DNA from: Serratia oryzae
GTDB taxonomy: Bacteria > Pseudomonadota > Gammaproteobacteria > Enterobacterales > Enterobacteriaceae
Assembly: GCF_001976145.1 (NCBI RefSeq)
Contig: NZ_MOXD01000006.1
Span: 124,001 to 188,000, forward strand
Direction of reading: 5' to 3'
Length of the DNA stretch: 64,000 nucleotides
Shown here: in pieces, positions 1-10,654 of the stretch
How the letters are laid out: every line of letters starts with the position of its first letter
How positions within the stretch are numbered: position 1 is the first letter of the stretch
Program-made: the position numbers and the translations under genes
The notes under the pieces: model-generated
What the model was told of the DNA's origin: nothing
Seen by the model: only the letters and a program-made list of their open reading frames with translations
Databases searched by the model: none

Positions 1-743
1 GTGGCCTGTTCCATCTTCAACCCGCTCTGTTGCACTATCGCCTCAACCTGGCGAAAACGGCGTTCGAATTTGCGGTTGGCGGCCTGCAAGGCACTCTCCG
101 CCTTATGGCCGAGATGGCGGGAAAGATTGACCGTGGCAAACAGCAGATCGCCAATCTCCTCTTCCAGCTTCTGCTCGTCCACCACCGCCTGCTGCGCTTC
201 GTGCATCACTTCGTCGATCTCTTCGTACACCTTTTCCAGCACCGGGCCCAGCGTATGCCAGTCGAAACCGACCGTTGCACAGCGCTTCTGGATCTTGTGG
301 GCTTTCATCAGCGCGGGCAATGCATTGGGGATGTCATCCAGCACCGAATGCAGCGCCTTCTCCGCGCGCTCGCCAGCCTTCAGTTGCTCCCAACGGGCGG
401 AAACCGCTTCGCTGTCGGCGGCGTCGGCTTCACCAAAAATATGCGGGTGGCGGCGCTCCAGTTTGTCGCTGATAGCGTTGCAGATCTGGTCGAAATCAAA
501 CAGCCCCTGCTCTTGCCCCATCTGGGCATAAAACACCACCTGGAACAGCAGGTCTCCCAGCTCATCGCGCAGATCGGCATAATCCTGGCGTTCGATGGCG
601 TCCAGCACTTCGTAGGTTTCTTCCAGCGTATAGGGTGCGATCGTCGCAAAGGTCTGTTGGCGATCCCAGGGGCAACCCGACTGTGGATCGCGCAAGGTTT
701 TCATAATGGTCAGCAGGCGTTGCAACGGGGTGAATTGGATCAT
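1..743 (-). CDS. mazG: Nucleoside triphosphate pyrophosphohydrolase MazG (3' end cut by window)
   Basis: MazG hydrolyses (d)NTPs to the monophosphate and pyrophosphate in the cytoplasm and in E. coli lowers ppGpp-linked stress signalling. The frame is open from an ATG at 743 to base 1, about 247 codons, against 263 in E. coli, so roughly the last 15-20 residues lie outside the window. Visible signatures are the N-terminal segment with RDPxxGCPWD, the helix motif LEETYEVLDAI, and LRDELGDLLFQVVF, which together carry the acidic EExxE/ExxD metal site of the first MazG repeat. The second repeat begins near the RWEQLK/HSVLDDIP segment. It follows relA as in E. coli, but mazE and mazF, which lie between them there, are absent; only an ERIC-type repeat separates the two genes. 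Identity is secure; only the C-terminus is unseen. Confidence 0.95.
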   Translation of the reverse strand, partial: MIQFTPLQRLLTIMKTLRDPQSGCPWDRQQTFATIAPYTLEETYEVLDAIERQDYADLRDELGDLLFQVVFYAQMGQEQGLFDFDQICNAISDKLERRHPHIFGEADAADSEAVSARWEQLKAGERAEKALHSVLDDIPNALPALMKAHKIQKRCATVGFDWHTLGPVLEKVYEEIDEVMHEAQQAVVDEQKLEEEIGDLLFATVNLSRHLGHKAESALQAANRKFERRFRQVEAIVQQSGLKMEQA

Positions 744-797
744 CTTGAAATCTCTGACAAAAGAATAGGCACAAAATATTATGCCCACATGGAGAGA

Positions 798-912
798 ATA
801 CCTAATGGATTTCGAGATGCACACAGGCAACAAGAACCTTTACCAAGCCCACGGATGGACCTGGTAAAGGTTCGCAGCCAACAACGATGCGGCTTGAAAG
901 ACGAAGGATTTA
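798..912. repeat. ERIC-type repeat A, with a replaced centre
   Basis: The left end (TACCTAATGGATTTCGAG) and right end (GCAGCCAAC... GGCTTGAAAGACGAAGGATTTA) match the two ends of enterobacterial ERIC palindromes. The usual ERIC core (CCCAGGAGCTTAC...AAGTAAGTGACTGGGG) is missing. In its place is a perfect 12-base inverted repeat, GAACCTTTACCA (834-845) with TGGTAAAGGTTC (862-873), around a 16-base loop. The right end overlaps the relA stop codon (TAA on the minus strand, 910-912). The whole relA-mazG spacer is essentially this element, so it would be transcribed in the relA-mazG message. Confidence 0.75.
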
Positions 913-3144
913 GCTGCCATGTAAGCGTTTGGCGTCAATCACATCCGGCAACTGATTCAGCTTGGCTAACACGCGCCCCAGCACCTGCTGGTTGTAGATC
1001 TCGATATCCATATCAATGGTGGCCAACTGCTTTTTGGTATCACTCCTGCTGGCAACGCCCAGCACGTTGACCTTCTCGTTAGCCAGGATCGTGGTGATAT
1101 CACGCAACAAACCGCTGCGATCGTTCGCAACCACACGCACCACCAGCGAATAACCGCTGGAGTAGCTTTCCCCCCACACCGCGTCAACAATACGCTCTGG
1201 CGCATGAGATTGCAGATCGGCCAGTTGATCGCAATCTGCCCGGTGGATCGAAATCCCCCGCCCCTGTGTGATAAAACCAACAATGTCGTCGCCTGGGATT
1301 GGCTGGCAACAGCGAGCAATATGGTGCATCAGGTTGCCAACACCCTCCACCACCACGCGGCCATTGTCTTTATTGCGGGCCGTTGCGGCTGGCGCCTTCT
1401 GCTGGGTCAACTGACGCAGCGCCTGGCGATCCTGCTCTTCAGCACTCGGTTTGTTGAATTTACCCTGCAGGAAGTTCACCATCTGATTCAGGCGGATATC
1501 CCCACCGCCAATCCCAGCCAGCACTTCGTCCAGCGAATTGACGTTATAGCGCGGGATCAGCAGCTTTTCGGCCTCTTTCAGGCTGATACCAAGATGTTCC
1601 AGCTCATTGTCCAGCATCTGCCGCCCGGCCAGGATGTTTTTGTCGCGATCCTGCTTGCGGAACCAGTTGTGGATCTTCGAGCGACCACGGCTGGTGGTGA
1701 TATAGCCGAGGTTCGGATTCAGCCAGTCGCGGCTTGGGTTCGGCTGTTTCTGGGTGATCACTTCAACCTGATCGCCCATCTGCAACTGATAGGTAAAGGG
1801 CACGATACGGCCGCCAATCTTGGCACCGATACAGCGGTGACCGACGTCACTGTGAATATGGTAAGCAAAGTCCAGCGGCGTGGAGCCCGCTGGCAGATCG
1901 ATAACATCGCCCTTCGGGGTAAACACGTAGACGCGATCGTCAAACACCTGGCTGCGCACTTCGTCGAGCATTTCGCCCGAGTCCGCCATCTCTTCCTGCC
2001 AGGCGATCAGCTTACGCAGCCAGGCAATGCGCTCTTCGTAGCCGGAACGGGCGGTAACGACCGCGCCCTCTTTGTATTTCCAGTGCGCGGCAACGCCCAG
2101 TTCGGCATCTTCGTGCATCTGGCGGGTGCGGATCTGGATTTCCAGCGTTTTACCGCGCGGCCCCAGCACGACGGTATGAATGGACTGATAACCGTTCGGC
2201 TTCGGGTTAGCGACGTAGTCGTCGAACTCGTCGGGCAGATGGCGGAAATGAGTATGCACAATGCCCAAAGCGGCATAGCAATCCTGCAAGCGTTCAACCA
2301 CTACCCGCACCGCACGCACGTCGAACAGTTCGTCAAACGCCAGTGACTTTTTCTGCATCTTGCGCCAGATGCTGTAGATATGCTTTGGACGGCCATAGAT
2401 TTCGGCCTTGATACCTTCATCCCCCATCGCTTTTTGCAGCGAGGCGACAAAATCATCAATAAACTGTTCACGATCGATGCGGCGCTCGTGCAGCAATTTG
2501 GCAATGCGCTTGTATTCATCCGGGTGCAGATAGCGGAAGCAGAAATCCTCCAGCTCCCATTTCAACTGGCCAATGCCCAAGCGATTAGCCAAGGGTGCGT
2601 AGATGTTGAAACACTCTTTGGCCGCCAGCACGCGTTCATCTTCCGGCGCATCTTTCACTTCACGCAGATGGGCAATCCGCTCCGCCAGCTTGATCACCAC
2701 GCAGCGGAAATCTTCCACCATCGCCAACAGCATGCGGCGCACGTTGTCGACCTGTTCGGAACCCATGGAGTCGTTATGCGTGGCTTTCAGCTGGCGAATG
2801 GCGTCCATATCGCGCACGCCATGCACCAGCGAGGTGATACCGGAGCCAAAGGCTTCGGTCAGGGTGGCTTCCGGCACGATGCCCGCATCCACCAGCGGGA
2901 ACAACAGCGCAGCGCGCATGCTGTCGTTGTCCATGCTGAGGGTCGAGAGAATCTCCACCATTTCCACGCCGCGCCACAGCAACAAGGGGGCATCGGCATG
3001 GCTTTGGGTCTGCTGCTCGCAGTAACGCCAGGTTGCGGCTAATCGCTCACATGACTGCGGGTTAGGTAGCCCCAGGCTGGCAATCCAATCATCGAGAGCA
3101 AATTCCCCCGCCTTATTCAGATGTGCACTTCTTACCGCAACCAT
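910..3144 (-). CDS. relA: GTP pyrophosphokinase RelA, (p)ppGpp synthetase I
   Basis: Ribosome-associated enzyme that transfers pyrophosphate from ATP to GTP/GDP when uncharged tRNA enters the A site, starting the stringent response. The 744-residue length equals that of E. coli RelA. Domains in order: a degenerate N-terminal HD-like domain without a working hydrolase centre, the synthetase domain (KPNGYQSIH, then EIQIRTRQMHEDAE), a TGS domain beginning near VYVFTPKGDVIDLP, a zinc-finger/helical region with HHIARCCQPIPGD, and a C-terminal ACT domain ending in DVIDAKRLHGS. The start is a minus-strand ATG just after rlmD (9-base gap), so it probably shares a transcript with rlmD. The stop codon coincides with the end of ERIC element A. 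It could only be confused with SpoT, but the genomic context and the lost HD motif favour RelA. Confidence 0.98.
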   Translation of the reverse strand: MVAVRSAHLNKAGEFALDDWIASLGLPNPQSCERLAATWRYCEQQTQSHADAPLLLWRGVEMVEILSTLSMDNDSMRAALLFPLVDAGIVPEATLTEAFGSGITSLVHGVRDMDAIRQLKATHNDSMGSEQVDNVRRMLLAMVEDFRCVVIKLAERIAHLREVKDAPEDERVLAAKECFNIYAPLANRLGIGQLKWELEDFCFRYLHPDEYKRIAKLLHERRIDREQFIDDFVASLQKAMGDEGIKAEIYGRPKHIYSIWRKMQKKSLAFDELFDVRAVRVVVERLQDCYAALGIVHTHFRHLPDEFDDYVANPKPNGYQSIHTVVLGPRGKTLEIQIRTRQMHEDAELGVAAHWKYKEGAVVTARSGYEERIAWLRKLIAWQEEMADSGEMLDEVRSQVFDDRVYVFTPKGDVIDLPAGSTPLDFAYHIHSDVGHRCIGAKIGGRIVPFTYQLQMGDQVEVITQKQPNPSRDWLNPNLGYITTSRGRSKIHNWFRKQDRDKNILAGRQMLDNELEHLGISLKEAEKLLIPRYNVNSLDEVLAGIGGGDIRLNQMVNFLQGKFNKPSAEEQDRQALRQLTQQKAPAATARNKDNGRVVVEGVGNLMHHIARCCQPIPGDDIVGFITQGRGISIHRADCDQLADLQSHAPERIVDAVWGESYSSGYSLVVRVVANDRSGLLRDITTILANEKVNVLGVASRSDTKKQLATIDMDIEIYNQQVLGRVLAKLNQLPDVIDAKRLHGS

Positions 3145-3153
3145 AACTTCTCC

Positions 3154-4497
3154 CTACTTTGCAGCGACTCCAGGCGTTTGGATAAACAGCGCCATGGATT
3201 CAAGATGCCCCGTATGCGGAAACATATCCAACATCCGTACACGGGCAAGACGATAACCGGCGTCCAGTAGCACTTTACTGTCACGTGCCAGCGTCGTGGG
3301 GTTACAGGAAACATACACCACCCGCGTTGGCGCCAGTTTTACAATATGTGACATCACACCCGCCGCACCTGCACGGGCGGGATCTAACATCACTTTATCA
3401 AAACCTTGAGCTGCCCAAGGCTGCTGTGCAACATCATCTTCCAGATTCTCATGGAAAAAAGACAGATTACTCAGTAAATTCTTATGCGCATTATATTGCC
3501 CATTCGTTACCAGCGTGGCAACTCCTTCAATGCCCACCACCGCTCTGGCACGCCGGGCCAATGGCAGAGTAAAGTTGCCCATCCCGCAAAACAGGTCCAG
3601 TATTCGATCATTGGGCTCAATCTCTAACCATTCAAGGGCCTGAGCCACCATTTGCTGATTGACCGCATCATTAACCTGAATAAAATCACGCGGACTGAAC
3701 TCTAAGCGTAGCCCGTCGACCTGATAATACGGCGCTTCACCGCACAGTTTTTCGAGCCGATCGCTGTCGGGGGCTAAATAAACCGTTACTTTTCTTTGCT
3801 GCGCAAAAGCCGCTAACGCGTGTCGATCGGCAGTTTTCAATACCTCGAGATGGCGCAGCACCAACACTGGGCCATTATCCGCCAGCACCAGTTCGGCGTG
3901 GCCCAGACGCTTAACGGCCTGCAGGCCGCTGAGGCATTGCCGTAACGGCACCAGCAATTGCTCCAGTTCAGGCGCTAATACCGAACACTGTTTCACCTCA
4001 ACTAAATCAGTCGAAGCGGATTGGTGAAAACCCATCAGCAGCTTTTGCTGCTTCGGCTGCCACTGTAGCCCCAAACGCGCCCGCCGCCGATAACCGTATT
4101 CAGGCCCGGCGATCACCGGCTCCGGCTGCGGCGTCACACCAGTAGCACGGCCAATCAGTCTCAGCAGCGCTGCCGCTTTGCTCTGCTGTTGCAACGCTTG
4201 CGAAGCATGCTGCTGCTGGCAACCACCGCAGACGCCAAAATGCGGGCAACGGGGCTCCACCCGCTCTGGGCTGTAGCTCAGCAAGCGTTTCAACTTGCCC
4301 TTGGCGAACTGGCGTTTGTCTTCCGTCAGTTGGATCTCCGCCTGCTCACCCGGCAATACGCCGGGGACAAAAATCGCTTTACCTTCATGATGCGTTACGC
4401 CTTGGCCGAACGGATCGAGGTCCGTTACGGTGATAGTCAATATTTGTGAGGCTTGCCGGGTCGTCATGCGGCGTTTGGGAGAGTAGAATTGCGCCAT
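3154..4497 (-). CDS. rlmD: 23S rRNA (uracil-1939-C5)-methyltransferase RlmD
   Basis: SAM-dependent enzyme that makes m5U1939 in 23S rRNA. The 447 residues begin with a TRAM RNA-binding domain (about 14-72). An iron-sulfur cluster site follows: Cys84, Cys90 and Cys93 in [10 protein letters not shown], plus a later cysteine in VKQC. The C-terminal Rossmann methyltransferase domain contains [14 protein letters not shown] (SAM binding), LDPARAGA, and the catalytic-cysteine motif [11 protein letters not shown]. The start [10 protein letters not shown] matches the E. coli N-terminus. It lies 9 bases upstream of relA, as in E. coli, and is divergent from barA with only 64 bases between the starts, so both promoters must sit in that short gap. 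Nothing in the protein looks altered. Confidence 0.97.
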   Translation of the reverse strand: MAQFYSPKRRMTTRQASQILTITVTDLDPFGQGVTHHEGKAIFVPGVLPGEQAEIQLTEDKRQFAKGKLKRLLSYSPERVEPRCPHFGVCGGCQQQHASQALQQQSKAAALLRLIGRATGVTPQPEPVIAGPEYGYRRRARLGLQWQPKQQKLLMGFHQSASTDLVEVKQCSVLAPELEQLLVPLRQCLSGLQAVKRLGHAELVLADNGPVLVLRHLEVLKTADRHALAAFAQQRKVTVYLAPDSDRLEKLCGEAPYYQVDGLRLEFSPRDFIQVNDAVNQQMVAQALEWLEIEPNDRILDLFCGMGNFTLPLARRARAVVGIEGVATLVTNGQYNAHKNLLSNLSFFHENLEDDVAQQPWAAQGFDKVMLDPARAGAAGVMSHIVKLAPTRVVYVSCNPTTLARDSKVLLDAGYRLARVRMLDMFPHTGHLESMALFIQTPGVAAK

Positions 4498-4561
4498 AAT
4501 TGTCGAATGAGTTCTGGTTCACTAAGCTAGGATTAGCCCAATTCTCCCACATTGGAATCCC

Positions 4562-7300
4562 ATGACCAAATACAGCCTGCGCGCACGCATGATGATACTG
4601 ATCCTGGCACCGACTTTACTGATCGGTTTGTTGCTCAGTACCTTCTTTGTGGTTCACCGCTACAACGAGCTGCAGGAACAGTTGGTTGATGCAGGGGCCA
4701 GCATCATTGAGCCTCTGGCAGTGGCAAGCGAATACGGCATGACTTTCCGCAGCCGCGAGTCGGTCAGGCAGTTGGTCGGCCTGCTGCACCGCCGCCATTC
4801 GGATATCGTACGTTCGATTTCCGTATTTGACGCACAGAACAAACTGTTCGTCACCTCCAATTATCATCACAATTATACCCTGTTGCAGATGCCGAAAGAT
4901 GTGCCACTGCCCAACGAACTGATGTTAACCCGGCGCGGTGATTCATTAATCCTGCGTACCCCCATCCTGTCAGAAAACCCCATTCTGGACGAGTCAACCG
5001 GTAGCGAAGCGCACACCGAAAACCGGCTTGGCTATGTGGCGATCGAACTGGATCTGAAATCGGTACGGCTGCAGCAATATAAGGAAGTCTTTATTTCCAC
5101 CCTGCTGTTACTGCTGTGTATGTGTATCGCCATCCTGTTTGCCTATCGCCTGATGCGCGACGTGACTGGCCCAATACGCAATATGGTCAATACCGTGGAC
5201 CGCATTCGCCGTGGCCAGCTCGACAGCCGGGTGGAAGGCTTTATGCTTGGCGAACTGCACATGCTGAAAAACGGCATCAACTCGATGGCGATGTCACTGA
5301 CCGCGTATCACGAGGAAATGCAACAGAACATCGATCAGGCGACCTCCGATCTGCGCGAAACGCTGGAGCAAATGGAGATCCAGAACGTCGAGCTGGATCT
5401 GGCCAAGAAGCGTGCGCAGGAAGCCGCGCGCATCAAGTCTGAATTCCTGGCCAATATGTCCCATGAGCTGCGTACGCCACTCAATGGCGTGATTGGCTTT
5501 ACTCGCCAGATGCTGAAAACCTCGCTGAGCGCCACGCAGACCGATTATCTGCAAACCATTGAACGCTCAGCCAATAACCTGCTGACCATCATCAACGACG
5601 TGTTGGATTTCTCCAAGCTGGAAGCGGGTAAACTGATACTGGAGCATATTCCGTTCTCGCTGCGTGAAACTTTGGACGAAGTGATCGTGCTGCTGGCCCC
5701 TAGCGCCCATGAAAAGGGGTTGGAACTGACGCTGGATGTGCACAATGATGTGCCTGAGCAAGTGATTGGCGATTCACTGCGCCTGCAGCAGGTTATTACC
5801 AACCTGCTTGGCAACGCTATCAAATTCACCGAAACCGGCAATATTGATATCCGCGTCGAATTGCGCGATCAACTGGAACGGCAGGTGGAACTGGAGGTGC
5901 AGATCCACGATACCGGCATCGGTATTTCGGAGCGTCAGCAGTCGCAGTTGTTCCAGGCATTCCGCCAGGCGGATGCCAGCATTTCGCGCCGCCACGGCGG
6001 CACCGGGTTAGGTCTGGTGATTACTCAGAAACTGGTGAAAGAGATGAATGGCGATATCTGCTTCTACAGCCAATTGAATCGCGGTTCAACCTTTTGGTTC
6101 CATATTACGCTCGATCTCAATGACGGCATGCTGTCACCTCCGCCAAGTCTGCCAGACCTGCGTGGTAAAACGCTGGCCTACATCGAAGCCAACCCAACGG
6201 CCGCTCAGGCCACAATGAACATGCTGAGCGTCACCCAACTGATTGTCACTCATTCACCGACGTTGGGGAAACTGCCGAAAAATGATTACGACTACCTGCT
6301 GCTTGGCGTCCCGATCCCTTATCGAGGCAGCATCCCCCAGCACCGGGATAAGCTGAATGACGCACTGAAAGCCGCCAAGCGGGTGATCCTTGCTTTGCCA
6401 AGCCAATCGCAGGTTGATGCCGAAGAAATGAAAAAACTCGGTGCGATTGGCTGCCTGATTAAGCCGATCACCAGCAATCGCTTGTATCCGTTGCTACGAA
6501 TGGAGGCCATACAACAGTTAGCCGCACCGCCGGTGCGCCAACGCCTGCCGCTGACGGTGATGGCGGTGGATGATAACCCAGCGAACCTGAAACTGATTGG
6601 TACCCTGCTGGAGGAACTGGTGGAAAATACCCTACTGTGCGGGAGTGGCGAAGAAGCCATTGCCCTTGCTCGTGAAAACGTGCTGGACATGATCCTGATG
6701 GATATTCAGATGCCCAATATTGATGGCATCCGTGCTGGTGAACTGATTCGCCAGATGCCCCATCACAATTCCACCCCGATCGTCGCAGTCACCGCCCATG
6801 CGATCAGCGGTGAGCGTGAGCATCTGTTGCGGTCAGGCATGGACGACTACCTGGCCAAACCGATTGATGAAACCATGCTCTCACAAGTGTTAGCCCGTTA
6901 CCACACCCACGAGTTCGCGCCAGAACCTGTTATTCCGCGCAGCGCCACTGAGTTGCCATTATCATTAGACTGGCAGTTAGCGCTGCGTCAGGCCGCCAAT
7001 AAAGAAGATTTAGCCCACGATCTGCTGCAGATGCTGGTCGAATTTCTGCCAGAAGTCACTGAACGGGTAAAGGCGCTGTTGGCAGGGGAAGTTGATGAGG
7101 GGATTCTCGATCTGATTCACAAGCTGCATGGCAGTTGCAGTTACAGCGGCGTGCCACGCCTCAAGCAATTGTGCTATTACCTGGAGCAGCAATTACGTCA
7201 AGGCGCACACAGCCGCGATCTTGAACCTGAATGGCTGGAATTGCTGGATGAAATAGAGCTGGTGAATACCGAAGCACGGTTCTATCTGAGTAATTCCTGA
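4562..7300 (+). CDS. barA: Hybrid sensor histidine kinase BarA
   Basis: Inner-membrane tripartite kinase that phosphorylates the response regulator UvrY, controlling Csr small RNAs and carbon metabolism. The 912 residues contain a first membrane segment (about 9-31), a periplasmic loop, a second membrane segment (about 176-198), a HAMP domain, and a HisKA domain with phospho-acceptor His301 in [11 protein letters not shown]. An ATPase domain follows (N, G1, G2 boxes: [25 protein letters not shown]), then a receiver domain with Asp714 in LMDIQMPN and a C-terminal Hpt domain with His856 in [11 protein letters not shown]. All three phospho-relay residues are intact. It is divergent from rlmD and convergent with degP, with a shared hairpin terminator at 7322-7344. 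In E. coli barA also borders rlmD, but degP is elsewhere, so the boundary after barA is a rearrangement point relative to E. coli. Confidence 0.97.
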   Translation: MTKYSLRARMMILILAPTLLIGLLLSTFFVVHRYNELQEQLVDAGASIIEPLAVASEYGMTFRSRESVRQLVGLLHRRHSDIVRSISVFDAQNKLFVTSNYHHNYTLLQMPKDVPLPNELMLTRRGDSLILRTPILSENPILDESTGSEAHTENRLGYVAIELDLKSVRLQQYKEVFISTLLLLLCMCIAILFAYRLMRDVTGPIRNMVNTVDRIRRGQLDSRVEGFMLGELHMLKNGINSMAMSLTAYHEEMQQNIDQATSDLRETLEQMEIQNVELDLAKKRAQEAARIKSEFLANMSHELRTPLNGVIGFTRQMLKTSLSATQTDYLQTIERSANNLLTIINDVLDFSKLEAGKLILEHIPFSLRETLDEVIVLLAPSAHEKGLELTLDVHNDVPEQVIGDSLRLQQVITNLLGNAIKFTETGNIDIRVELRDQLERQVELEVQIHDTGIGISERQQSQLFQAFRQADASISRRHGGTGLGLVITQKLVKEMNGDICFYSQLNRGSTFWFHITLDLNDGMLSPPPSLPDLRGKTLAYIEANPTAAQATMNMLSVTQLIVTHSPTLGKLPKNDYDYLLLGVPIPYRGSIPQHRDKLNDALKAAKRVILALPSQSQVDAEEMKKLGAIGCLIKPITSNRLYPLLRMEAIQQLAAPPVRQRLPLTVMAVDDNPANLKLIGTLLEELVENTLLCGSGEEAIALARENVLDMILMDIQMPNIDGIRAGELIRQMPHHNSTPIVAVTAHAISGEREHLLRSGMDDYLAKPIDETMLSQVLARYHTHEFAPEPVIPRSATELPLSLDWQLALRQAANKEDLAHDLLQMLVEFLPEVTERVKALLAGEVDEGILDLIHKLHGSCSYSGVPRLKQLCYYLEQQLRQGAHSRDLEPEWLELLDEIELVNTEARFYLSNS

Positions 7301-7321
7301 ATACCGGCCTTAAATAGCATG

Positions 7322-7344
7322 AAGCCCAAACGTTGTTTGGGCTT
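7322..7344. terminator. Bidirectional hairpin between barA and degP
   Basis: AAGCCCAAAC (7322-7331) pairs with GTTTGGGCTT (7335-7344) around a three-base loop, a 10-bp perfect stem. On the plus strand it is followed by a T-rich run (GGTTGTTTT). It sits between the convergent ends of barA and degP. Confidence 0.8.
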
Positions 7345-7376
7345 GGTTGTTTTACAGGTTTACACGCCGTTGAATC

Positions 7377-8819
7377 TTATTGCATCAGCAGATACAGCGT
7401 AGAGTCACCACGTTGGATATTCAGCGCCAATACCGAAGGTTTGCTGTCGAGGATTTTACGCAGCTCCCCCAAATTCTCTACCGGCTGCTGGTTCACACCG
7501 AGGATCAGGTCGCCTTTCTTCAAGCCGACGCGCGCTGCAGCACTGCCCGCTTTCACGTTGTCCACTTTCACCCCTTTCTGGCTGCCGGTGCCGTTACTCA
7601 GTTCGGCCCCTTCGATACCGGTATAGATATTGCCGGACTCAACCTGCGCCTGGCTGCTTTGTTCCAGCGTCAGTTCAACCGTCAACGGTTTGCCTTCACG
7701 GATCAGGCCCAGCGACATTTTAGTACCAATTGGCAGGGTACCGATTTCCGCACGGAACGAAGCAAAGCTGGAGATCGCTTTACCGTTCAAGGTCACGATC
7801 ACGTCACCAGCCTTGATACCGGCTTTCTCAGCCGAAGACTTCGGCATAACCTGGCTGATAAACGCGCCGCGTTGAGCGTCAACCTTCATTGCCTGCGCCA
7901 GCTCAGAGTTCAGTTCGGTCCCCATAATCCCAAGCTCGCCGCGTTTCACCTGGCCGAACTCCACCATTTGTGACGTCAGGTTTTTCACCATATTGCTTGG
8001 GATAGCGAAACCAATGCCAATGTTGCCACCGTCCGGTGCCAGAATCGCGGTGTTGATACCGATCAGTTCACCATTCAGGTTCACCAGCGCACCACCGGAG
8101 TTACCCCGGTTAATCGCGGCGTCGGTCTGAATAAAGTTCTCGTAATTCTCGATGTTCAGGCCACTGCGCCCCAGTGCAGAAACAATACCGGAGGTGACGG
8201 TTTCACCCAGACCATACGGGTTACCGATCGCCACGGTATAATCCCCCACGCGTAATTGCTCGGAATCGGCCATCTTGACCGCCGTCAGATTTTTAGCGTC
8301 TTTCAGTTGGATCAGCGCGATATCCGAGCGCGGATCCTTACCGATCACTTTGGCTTCGAAGCGACGGCCATCGCTCAGTTGCACCTGGATCTTGCTGGCA
8401 TTGTCTACCACGTGGTTGTTGGTCACCACATAGCCTTTAGCAGCATCGATGATGACACCGGAACCCAGAGCCTTAAAGGTTTCCTTGGCCCCCTGATCGC
8501 CACCAGGCCCGGCCTGGCCCCCCTGACACATCGGTGATCCCTGGAACGGTGAACCATCCTGGCAGAACGGCGAATTTTCGCCAAAGAACTGTTGGAACTG
8601 CTGAGGCATTCTTTGTTGTGCGCTCACCGGCGTGCTGCCTTCAACGTTGATGCTCACCACGGACGGCATCACTTTTTCCAGCATCGGAGCCAGGCTCGGC
8701 ATCTGTTGCGAACTCGGCGATGCCGATGCACTTTCTGCAGCGTTGGCGCTCGCTATCGGCCCCAAAGTCAAACCAATGCTGAATGCCAAGGCGCTTAAAA
8801 CTAATACGGTTTTTTTCAT
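7377..8819 (-). CDS. degP: Periplasmic serine endoprotease/chaperone DegP (HtrA)
   Basis: Periplasmic protein-quality-control protease and chaperone that forms large cages around misfolded envelope proteins. The 480 residues start with a signal peptide (about 1-27, cleavage at ANA|AES). The trypsin-like domain has the triad His136 (TNNHVVD), Asp166 (RSDIALI) and Ser241 (GNSGGAL), and two PDZ domains follow. The two cysteines of the LA loop (PFCQDG and PMCQGG) are conserved, as expected for DegP rather than DegQ. The length is close to E. coli DegP (474). It lies upstream of dgt on the opposite side from barA; a sigma-E promoter at 8870-8898 precedes it, consistent with envelope-stress control. 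The catalytic centre is intact. Confidence 0.97.
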   Translation of the reverse strand: MKKTVLVLSALAFSIGLTLGPIASANAAESASASPSSQQMPSLAPMLEKVMPSVVSINVEGSTPVSAQQRMPQQFQQFFGENSPFCQDGSPFQGSPMCQGGQAGPGGDQGAKETFKALGSGVIIDAAKGYVVTNNHVVDNASKIQVQLSDGRRFEAKVIGKDPRSDIALIQLKDAKNLTAVKMADSEQLRVGDYTVAIGNPYGLGETVTSGIVSALGRSGLNIENYENFIQTDAAINRGNSGGALVNLNGELIGINTAILAPDGGNIGIGFAIPSNMVKNLTSQMVEFGQVKRGELGIMGTELNSELAQAMKVDAQRGAFISQVMPKSSAEKAGIKAGDVIVTLNGKAISSFASFRAEIGTLPIGTKMSLGLIREGKPLTVELTLEQSSQAQVESGNIYTGIEGAELSNGTGSQKGVKVDNVKAGSAAARVGLKKGDLILGVNQQPVENLGELRKILDSKPSVLALNIQRGDSTLYLLMQ

Positions 8820-8869
8820 CTGCGTGTCTCTTTAAAAGTCGTTCAGGAAATACTGCGAATTTGTGCCTA

Positions 8870-8898
8870 TTCAGAGCGTATTAAAACACTGAAGTTCC
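8870..8898 (-). promoter_or_regulatory. Sigma-E promoter of degP
   Basis: On the minus strand GGAACTT (plus 8892-8898) is followed by a 16-base spacer and TCTGAA (plus 8870-8875). This matches the RpoE consensus (GGAACTT, 16, TCTGA) and the arrangement in front of E. coli degP. The distance to the degP start is about 50 bases. Confidence 0.85.
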
Positions 8899-9009
8899 AA
8901 CCGCGAGAGATAGCTAATAGTAAACAAATATTGTGCATCTTTACAAAACTCGAAATAATACTTCGAGCTGACCATGCCGGCTGTAAAATAAGAAATTTCG
9001 TAGTGAATT

Positions 9010-9139
9010 TATATCCAAAATAATTCGAGTTGCTTGTAAGCGGCAACTGAGTGAAGCCCCAGGAGTTCAATCAGGTAAGTGACTGGGGGACACGAAGGCA
9101 GCCAACACCCAAGCAACTTGAAGTGTGACGGGTATATTA
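9010..9139. repeat. ERIC element B (nearly complete)
   Basis: The left end is TATCCAAAATAATTCGAGTTGC, the centre carries the classic ERIC core (CCCCAGGAGTT...AGGTAAGTGACTGGGG), and the right end is GCAGCCAACACC...CAACTTGAAGTGTGACGGGTATATTA. Length is about 130 bases, like the 127-bp ERIC consensus. The ends are imperfect inverted repeats. Its right end contains the TAA stop codon of dgt (minus strand, 9137-9139). It fills most of the 317-base gap between the dgt stop and the degP start. Confidence 0.88.
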
Positions 9140-10654
9140 TTCCGCTGCCATTAAACGACGATATTCATCATAAGCATAAAGATCGGTCATACCGCTGATA
9201 TAATCCTGCAATAATCGTGCGCGAAAATAATATTCTCTGATCGCTTGCTGCTCCGTGGAAAGATGCTGCAACCCCTCCACCGCTTCAACGTAAGCCAAAC
9301 GATGTTTAGTGGAAAGCTTGTGAAAAAGCCGCGTTTCAATTGGAAATGCACGGTGGCTGTCATCGCGCACCAGTTGGCTGAAGTCCGCCTGCGACATCGC
9401 CAGCAACGGGCTATAGATATCCAGCAGACCGCTGATCACCCGGTAACCCTGCAGCTCAAGCTGTTCAACCTCGGGGTGATTGAACACATGTTTGAAAGCC
9501 ACGTTTTTAAAGATTTCCAGCAGCTTATATACCGGGCTGGTGTCCTCCAGCAGCGCACCATTAAAGCGGCCATGAAAAACCGCATCCAGATTATCGATAA
9601 AACGCTGGGCGGCATGCGGCACCAACCGCGCCACGGTAAAAACCCGCAGGTACATAAAAAACTGATCTTCAGAACTTCGGCGCGCACCGCCACGATCGAT
9701 TTTACGAAATGCGCTGGCCACGGTTTTATCAAATAAATCCCCTGGAGTGACTTCCCCCCATTCCTGCGTTAAATGCTGATACAATTGCTCCACGGTAAAA
9801 ATGTTTTTTTCTACCGCATCTTCCAGATCGGCAACGCAATAAGAAATATCATCAGCGGCTTCCATAATATAGGTGAGAGGGAAACGATCGAATTCCCCCA
9901 TATTCAATTCCCGCCGTAAACGATCGACAAACGCCTCTTCCGCCAGATAAAAACCCGGCTTTTTCATCAGGTAACTGTGGCTGTCCGGGATATCGCTCGC
10001 CCAATAAGCCGGGCGGGTATATTTCAGAATGCAACCGACCTGGGCATAGGTCAGGTTCAGCTTCAACAGGGTATGCACCAGGCGGATCGCCTGAGCATTG
10101 CCTTCGAACTGGCTGAGATCCTCCCTGATGCGGCTGCGCAGCCGGTTCAGATCGCTTTCCCCTTCACGCAGGCGCAACACGTCAACCGAGCAACCCTCAT
10201 GGCTGCTCGGCTCGCTGCCGCAGTTGGCCGGATCAAGACGCTGGCGGAACCAGTTGTTGATCGCCGATTCGCCGAAATGACCAAAGGGCGGGTTGCCAAT
10301 GTCGTGCATCAGGCAGGCCATTTCCACAATGCTCTCAAACGGATCGAGCAGTTTGCTCAGGCCGAGCGCATCAATACGCTGATCCTGTTTGAAACGGTTG
10401 AGGATCTCTTTGGCAATATGCCGCCCCACCTGCTGCACTTCCATCGAATGGGTCAGGCGGCTGCGCACCGCCGCATTACGCTCCAGCGGGAACACCTGCG
10501 TTTTTTGCTGCAAACGGCGGATCGCCGCCGAATTGACGATGCGCCCACGATCGCTCTCAAACTGCCGGACGATATCGTATTCTTCTTCGGCCTCAACCGG
10601 CTTGCTGAATGGCCGCTGAAAGCTGATCTTCTGCTTAAAGTCGATCCCGGACAT
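9137..10654 (-). CDS. dgt: Deoxyguanosinetriphosphate triphosphohydrolase (dGTPase)
   Basis: Hydrolyses dGTP to deoxyguanosine and tripolyphosphate, keeping the dGTP pool low; cytoplasmic hexamer. At 505 residues it equals E. coli Dgt. HD-domain metal ligands are visible: His69 (RLTHSME), His117-Asp118 ([15 protein letters not shown]), and a later aspartate in [19 protein letters not shown]. The C-terminal segment ([38 protein letters not shown]) is strongly conserved. It is downstream of degP on the same strand, and divergent from mtnN with 138 bases between the starts, the same context as E. coli. The stop codon overlaps ERIC element B, but the protein is not lengthened by it. Confidence 0.97.
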   Translation of the reverse strand: MSGIDFKQKISFQRPFSKPVEAEEEYDIVRQFESDRGRIVNSAAIRRLQQKTQVFPLERNAAVRSRLTHSMEVQQVGRHIAKEILNRFKQDQRIDALGLSKLLDPFESIVEMACLMHDIGNPPFGHFGESAINNWFRQRLDPANCGSEPSSHEGCSVDVLRLREGESDLNRLRSRIREDLSQFEGNAQAIRLVHTLLKLNLTYAQVGCILKYTRPAYWASDIPDSHSYLMKKPGFYLAEEAFVDRLRRELNMGEFDRFPLTYIMEAADDISYCVADLEDAVEKNIFTVEQLYQHLTQEWGEVTPGDLFDKTVASAFRKIDRGGARRSSEDQFFMYLRVFTVARLVPHAAQRFIDNLDAVFHGRFNGALLEDTSPVYKLLEIFKNVAFKHVFNHPEVEQLELQGYRVISGLLDIYSPLLAMSQADFSQLVRDDSHRAFPIETRLFHKLSTKHRLAYVEAVEGLQHLSTEQQAIREYYFRARLLQDYISGMTDLYAYDEYRRLMAAE

